From Fidelibacterota bacterium (GTDB taxonomy: Bacteria > Fidelibacterota > Marinisomatia > Marinisomatales > UBA1611): DNA of 64,000 nt. The DNA is taken from assembly GCA_016784605.1 (NCBI GenBank), contig JADHUI010000002.1, positions 59,850-123,849 of the forward strand, read 5' to 3'. Shown here in pieces: positions 60,329 through 64,000 of this stretch (its first letter is position 1; each line of letters opens with the position of its first letter). Made by a program: the position numbers and the translations under genes. The notes beneath the pieces are model-generated. The model was not told where the DNA came from and made no database searches. It worked only from the letters and a program-made list of their open reading frames with translations.

Positions 60329-63325
60329 ATGTTTACTCATCTTAATCTTCATTCTGTTTATTCAGCAATGCGTGGACTTTTATCGCTCCAAGATATCATT
60401 GAATTAGCTAAAGTACATCGTATGAGCCATTTGGCTATGACGGATGTAAATGGACTCTGGGGCTTTATTCGGTTCGTACAACACTGTAAGCAAGCTAATA
60501 TTGAGCCCATTGCTGGAACCCATCTTATAACGCCAAAAGAAGAGTTAATTCTATTAGTCGAAAATCAAATTGGATATCATAATCTATGTCACATTATTTC
60601 TTCCGTACACGATGATCCGGGAGCGTCCATTGTTTCGCTTGTACGTGGAAAAATATCTGGGTTATTTATGTTAGCGCATCAAGAATCTGTCATAGACTCA
60701 TTGGCGAAACTGGTACCCAATTCTCATTTATTTGTGGAACTGCGTCCTGGGCTTCAGGAAAAGCAGGCGCAAAATTTGTCAAAAACATTTAATGTGGAAA
60801 TGGTTGTAACGGGCGATATCTATTTTAAACATAAAATAGATCATCAAGCACATGTAATATTGCGTGCCATTGAAAAAAATACAACTTTAGAGAAACTGGA
60901 CCAAAGTGAGTATAAGACAGATCAACATTGGTTTCGAGGAGAAGCCGAAATGATTTCTCTTTTTCCGAATAGCTTGGATGCCATAAATAACAGTCATTAT
61001 TTAGCGGAGCGGTGTAAAACAGATTGGTCATTTGTGAATACTATTTTCCCAGATCTTTCTTTAAAAAAGACACATCGTGCTAATAAAGATTTGAAAGAAA
61101 GAGTGATTGAAGGCGCCAAACAAAGATATGGCACCATAACGCCTGCTATTTCAGATCGAATCCATTATGAATTGGATCTGATTACGCAAAAAGGGTTTGC
61201 GCCTTATTTTCTCATCGTACAAGATATTGTTCAGCAAACACGTTCTACCATTGGGCGAGGTTCAGCTGCCGCATCCATCATTAGTTATTGTTTATTTATT
61301 ACACAAGTGGATCCATTGAAATATATGCTTCAGTTTGAGCGTTTTATTCATCCGGAGCGGGAAGATATGCCAGATATTGATGTGGATTTTCCCTGGGATG
61401 AGCGAGATGATATTCTTGCATATGTTTTTGAAAAATATGGCAATAAACATACAGCCATGGTTTCCAGTCAGGTATTTTTAAAACCACGTTCTGCTGTAAG
61501 AGAAGTGGGGAAAGTGTATGGCCTTTCGAACGAAGAAATAAAAAGTATTACCAAACGAATCGGATGGTATGCTTCTCGGCGAGATTTAGAAAAATGGGTT
61601 AAAACAGATCCGCGATTTGCAAATGTGGATTTGGATGAGACATTAATGACTGTTTTACGATTAAGTGGAAAAATTATAGGCACATTTCGTCATCCATCGG
61701 TTCATCCGGGTGGTGTTATTATTACGCCAGATTCTATTCGTAAATATGTTCCTGTACTCATGGCGCCCAAAGGAGTTCAAATTGTGGAGTGGGAAAAAGA
61801 TCAGGTTGAAGATTCGGGATTATTAAAGATCGATTTATTAGGAAATCGAAGTTTGGCCGTTGTTCGAGACACATTGAAACAAGTCAATTTGAATGGGGGC
61901 CATCAAAAAACGGATACAGATTATGCCGATTATCATCAAATTCAACCTGTTGGCGATCCAAAGACAGAAGCGCTTATGCAAGCAGGGAAAACCATGGGCA
62001 TTTTTTATATCGAAAGTCCGGCCACGCGCCAATTATTGGCTAAAGCAGGTGTCGTTGATTTTGAGCACGTGGTTATTTATTCATCCATTATTCGCCCGGC
62101 AGCAAATCGATTTACAACCGTGATGCTGAGACGCATCCATGGTGAACCTTGGACTCTTTTACATCCAGATTTAGAATTTTTGTCCGAAAGTTATGGCATT
62201 ATGGTCTATGAAGAACAAGTTTCGACAGCTGCACGTGTTTTGGCCGGTTTAGGTTATGCGGAAGCGGACGCTTTACGAAAAACTATGAGCCGAGATTCCA
62301 TGCAACATTTGATTCAAGCTTGGAAAAAGAAATTTACCTATGGTGCATTGGAGCGAGGATATGAACCGGAATTGATTGAGCAAGTCTGGGATATGATTAA
62401 ATCTTTTGTGGGATATTCTTTTTGTAAACCCCATTCCGCATCCTATGCCATGCTGTCCTTTACCTGTGCTTATTTAAAATCTCACTATACGAGCGAATTT
62501 TTAGCCTCTGTTGTATCAAATCAAGGAGGCTTTTATTCAGCCTATGCTTATCTCAGTGAGGCAAAACGGTTTGGGATTCGTATTCTACTTCCGGATATTA
62601 ACAAAAGTGGTAAAACGTATAAGGGATATGATGGAAAAATTTGCATGGGATTTATGAGTATAAAACATTTACAGAAACAAACAATTGATTCTATTCTTGA
62701 TGAACGTAAAGCGGGACTATTTGATTCATTAGATGATTTTCTTCTTCGTGTGGACTTGGCGTTAGCCGATGCCATGGCTTTGACCAATGCAGGATGTTTT
62801 AATGAAATTGCATATGGATTAACTCATCGGGACTTGGCATATCGTATTGCAGGTTTTTATCTCCAAAAGGGTGTAAAAGAACCTTTAGATACGGCTCCGG
62901 TTAGCCAAGAAATATCATCATGGGAACGTCATCAGCTGGAAATAGATGTATTTGGATTTCCAATTACACTGCATCCATTGGCCCCCTACCGTTCATTGAT
63001 GAGTCCGCGCATTCAACTGGCGAAAAATATTCCATGTCATGTAGGGCGAGTGATTTATTTGACTGGTGTATATATTACACGAAAGGAAAGTGTGACTCGA
63101 AAACATGAGCCGATGGAATTTCTCACTTTGGAAGATGAATCAGATATTTATGAATGTGTTCTTTTTCCTGATGCTTTCAAGGAATATGGTGATTTACTTC
63201 ATTGGGAATCTTTATTCATTTTACGAGGAAGGGTAGAAGAAGCATTTGGCGTTTATACAGTTACCATTGAAAAGTTAGCCAGCCTTCAACAATGGATGAG
63301 AAAATCAAAAAAATATGTTAGTTAG
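60329..63325 (+). CDS. dnaE2: Error-prone DNA polymerase III alpha subunit (DnaE2/ImuC-like)
   Basis: A 998-aa C-family polymerase, short compared with replicative DnaE (about 1150). It has an N-terminal PHP domain (FTHLNLHSVYSAMRGLLSL, AMTDVNGLWG; several metal ligands look changed), then the polymerase palm with GRGSAAASIISYCL (near residue 305) and PDIDVDFPWDERDD (near 350, catalytic Asp pair), fingers, and a C-terminal OB-fold (VIYLTGVYITRKESVTRK). The usual C-terminal tau-binding part is missing. It is 20 bp after imuB and would be SOS-induced, doing mutagenic translesion synthesis. Its 3' end overlaps a convergent gene by 8 bp. Confidence 0.9.
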   Translation: MFTHLNLHSVYSAMRGLLSLQDIIELAKVHRMSHLAMTDVNGLWGFIRFVQHCKQANIEPIAGTHLITPKEELILLVENQIGYHNLCHIISSVHDDPGASIVSLVRGKISGLFMLAHQESVIDSLAKLVPNSHLFVELRPGLQEKQAQNLSKTFNVEMVVTGDIYFKHKIDHQAHVILRAIEKNTTLEKLDQSEYKTDQHWFRGEAEMISLFPNSLDAINNSHYLAERCKTDWSFVNTIFPDLSLKKTHRANKDLKERVIEGAKQRYGTITPAISDRIHYELDLITQKGFAPYFLIVQDIVQQTRSTIGRGSAAASIISYCLFITQVDPLKYMLQFERFIHPEREDMPDIDVDFPWDERDDILAYVFEKYGNKHTAMVSSQVFLKPRSAVREVGKVYGLSNEEIKSITKRIGWYASRRDLEKWVKTDPRFANVDLDETLMTVLRLSGKIIGTFRHPSVHPGGVIITPDSIRKYVPVLMAPKGVQIVEWEKDQVEDSGLLKIDLLGNRSLAVVRDTLKQVNLNGGHQKTDTDYADYHQIQPVGDPKTEALMQAGKTMGIFYIESPATRQLLAKAGVVDFEHVVIYSSIIRPAANRFTTVMLRRIHGEPWTLLHPDLEFLSESYGIMVYEEQVSTAARVLAGLGYAEADALRKTMSRDSMQHLIQAWKKKFTYGALERGYEPELIEQVWDMIKSFVGYSFCKPHSASYAMLSFTCAYLKSHYTSEFLASVVSNQGGFYSAYAYLSEAKRFGIRILLPDINKSGKTYKGYDGKICMGFMSIKHLQKQTIDSILDERKAGLFDSLDDFLLRVDLALADAMALTNAGCFNEIAYGLTHRDLAYRIAGFYLQKGVKEPLDTAPVSQEISSWERHQLEIDVFGFPITLHPLAPYRSLMSPRIQLAKNIPCHVGRVIYLTGVYITRKESVTRKHEPMEFLTLEDESDIYECVLFPDAFKEYGDLLHWESLFILRGRVEEAFGVYTVTIEKLASLQQWMRKSKKYVS

Positions 63326-63881
63326 GTTGTTGAAAAAGTGCATCCAAATGATCAGGATAAATGATAACAGAATAAATGGAACGAAGACTATCTGAAATAG
63401 ATTTAAGTTCGGATGAAGTGAAATGGCCACTGGACTGTCCATAATGGCGTGTTTTAAGGAAAGCGCTGGCTAAGAATTGATCTTCTATATCTTTAACCTT
63501 CAACTGCACTATGGGGTCCTGTTCAAGATTCATGTTTATGGCTTCTTCGACTAATAATTTATTCCGTAGTGATTGATAAAAAGAAGTAATAGGCGAATGG
63601 GTTGATTGTGCTGGACGAAGAGATAATAGTCCATCCATAAAATCTTGCACAGTAAAAGTACCACCATCATACTGAGCAAGTGGTTCATTCAAACGAGATA
63701 AAAGGGACTGGGAAATAGATATTAATAAATCACCATATTGAATTATAGCGCCTGATTCTACCTGGCCTTGTTGTAATTGAATGAGAGTAAATATTTGCCC
63801 AATAGAATGATATACCAAAGAATCATCAATTGAAATATGTTTTTGTTCAAGTAATTGATGAATGGACCTAGTATAAAAAAG
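63318..63881 (-). pseudogene. PpiC/SurA-like chaperone gene fragment cut by an IS element
   Basis: About 187 codons remain, from the junction at 63881 to the stop at 63318. Visible sequence (TRSIHQLLEQKHISIDDS, LAQYDGGTFTVQDFMDGLLSL, RNKLLVEEAINMNLEQDPIVQLKVKDIEDQF) resembles the N-terminal helical domain of SurA/PpiC-type periplasmic peptidyl-prolyl isomerases and chaperones. No parvulin domain follows. Upstream of 63881 the frame runs antisense into IS sequence, so the ATG at 63989 does not belong to this gene. The missing 5' part should lie on the far side of the IS. Confidence 0.55.
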
Positions 63882-64000
63882 TGTACATGTAGTTAAGCAA
63901 CTTTTTAACTTGAATAAGTTGAAAGGAAGCAAAATGGATAATAGACGAATAAGAAAGACATATGATAGAGATTTCAAGGTGTCAGCCATGCGATTGATAT
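63882..64000 (+). mobile_element. Left end of an IS3-family insertion sequence
   Basis: The sequence TGTACATGTAGTTAAGCAAC at 63882 looks like an IS3-type terminal inverted repeat (TG start), lies about 50 bp before a transposase OrfA start, and coincides with the point where a chromosomal gene loses its sense. The element continues beyond the window, so the right end and target-site duplication cannot be checked. Confidence 0.7.
63934..64000 (+). CDS. IS3-family transposase OrfA, N-terminus only
   Basis: ATG 63934 with an AAAGGAAG ribosome site starts MDNRRIRKTYDRDFKVSAMRLI, 22 codons to the window edge. RKTYDRDFK-x-x-AMRLI is the characteristic start of the helix-turn-helix OrfA (IS911/IS3 type) that binds the element's ends. 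OrfB with the DDE domain would lie beyond the edge. Confidence 0.8.
   Translation, partial: MDNRRIRKTYDRDFKVSAMRLI

Noticed and set aside
63882..63989. Extension of the PpiC/SurA-like gene up to an ATG at 63989
   Set aside because: That part is antisense to the IS end and the OrfA start, with a Cys/Leu-rich sequence unlike the rest.

Overview
This 64 kb window is AT-rich and gene-dense. It comes from a Gram-negative bacterium of the Fibrobacterota-Chlorobiota-Bacteroidota (FCB) group. The best guess is a Neomarinimicrobiota (SAR406)-like lineage, inferred from gene content only. The supporting evidence is: at least eight secreted proteins end in a type IX secretion (T9SS)-type C-terminal sorting domain (YPNPFNP start, RKMxxLK-like end); there is a PorV/PorQ-family porin, a TonB-dependent receptor with a CarboxypepD_reg domain, a Kdo transferase (hence LPS), and many short lipoprotein or Sec signal peptides.

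Layout. 1-2764 (-): 5'-proximal part of a secreted GHL10/DUF187 glycoside hydrolase-like protein, running off the left edge. 2859-13050 (+): a tight operon for peptidoglycan and amino-sugar breakdown (esterase, GH3 NagZ-like/beta-lactamase fusion, DUF1460 amidase, AnmK, U32 TrhP-like, NagB/PIG-L fusion, NagB). 13076-24821 (-): a second cell-wall operon (unknown secreted protein, M23 endopeptidase, DacB, LD-carboxypeptidase, SpmA, SpmB, exported LD-carboxypeptidase, APC permease, class-C serine hydrolase, M14 carboxypeptidase). 25159-36954 (+): a cell-surface locus (VCBS-repeat protein with its own leader and terminator, TonB receptor, very large secreted protein, PorV-like porin, PGRP amidase). 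36941-48765 (-): lysA, a secreted GH18 protein, three glycosyltransferases, a methyltransferase, NeuA/NeuB-like sialate genes, a KdsC-like phosphatase, KdtA and a NamZ-like exo-muramidase lipoprotein. 48889-51907 (+): a secreted NlpC/P60-like protein and a small membrane protein.

52004-58230 is a repeat-rich accessory stretch. It holds a cytochrome c lipoprotein and two genes hidden by in-frame UGA codons. One is an exported PrxQ-like peroxiredoxin with selenocysteine at the peroxidatic position (52572-53078). The other is a SelW-like CxxU selenoprotein (53422-53649). Each has a bacterial SECIS-like hairpin just after the UGA. A 330-bp segment covering the 3' end of selW and the tail of a convergent sorting-domain gene is duplicated, so the two copies bracket a Kelch/metalloprotease gene.

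58289-63325 (+) is a complete SOS mutagenesis cassette: promoter, tandem 11-bp direct-repeat candidate operator, 53-aa ORF, lexA, a catalytically degenerate ImuB-like Y-family protein with a clamp-binding-like motif, and a DnaE2-like polymerase. The right edge holds a gene for a PpiC/SurA-like protein cut by the left end of an IS3-family element at about 63882.

Taken together, about 50 kb reads as a machine for digesting peptidoglycan and glycans outside the cell, cleaving the products in the periplasm, and converting amino sugars to fructose-6-phosphate. Whether the target is the cell's own wall (recycling) or foreign necromass (scavenging) cannot be settled from sequence. No tRNA, rRNA or CRISPR array was seen.
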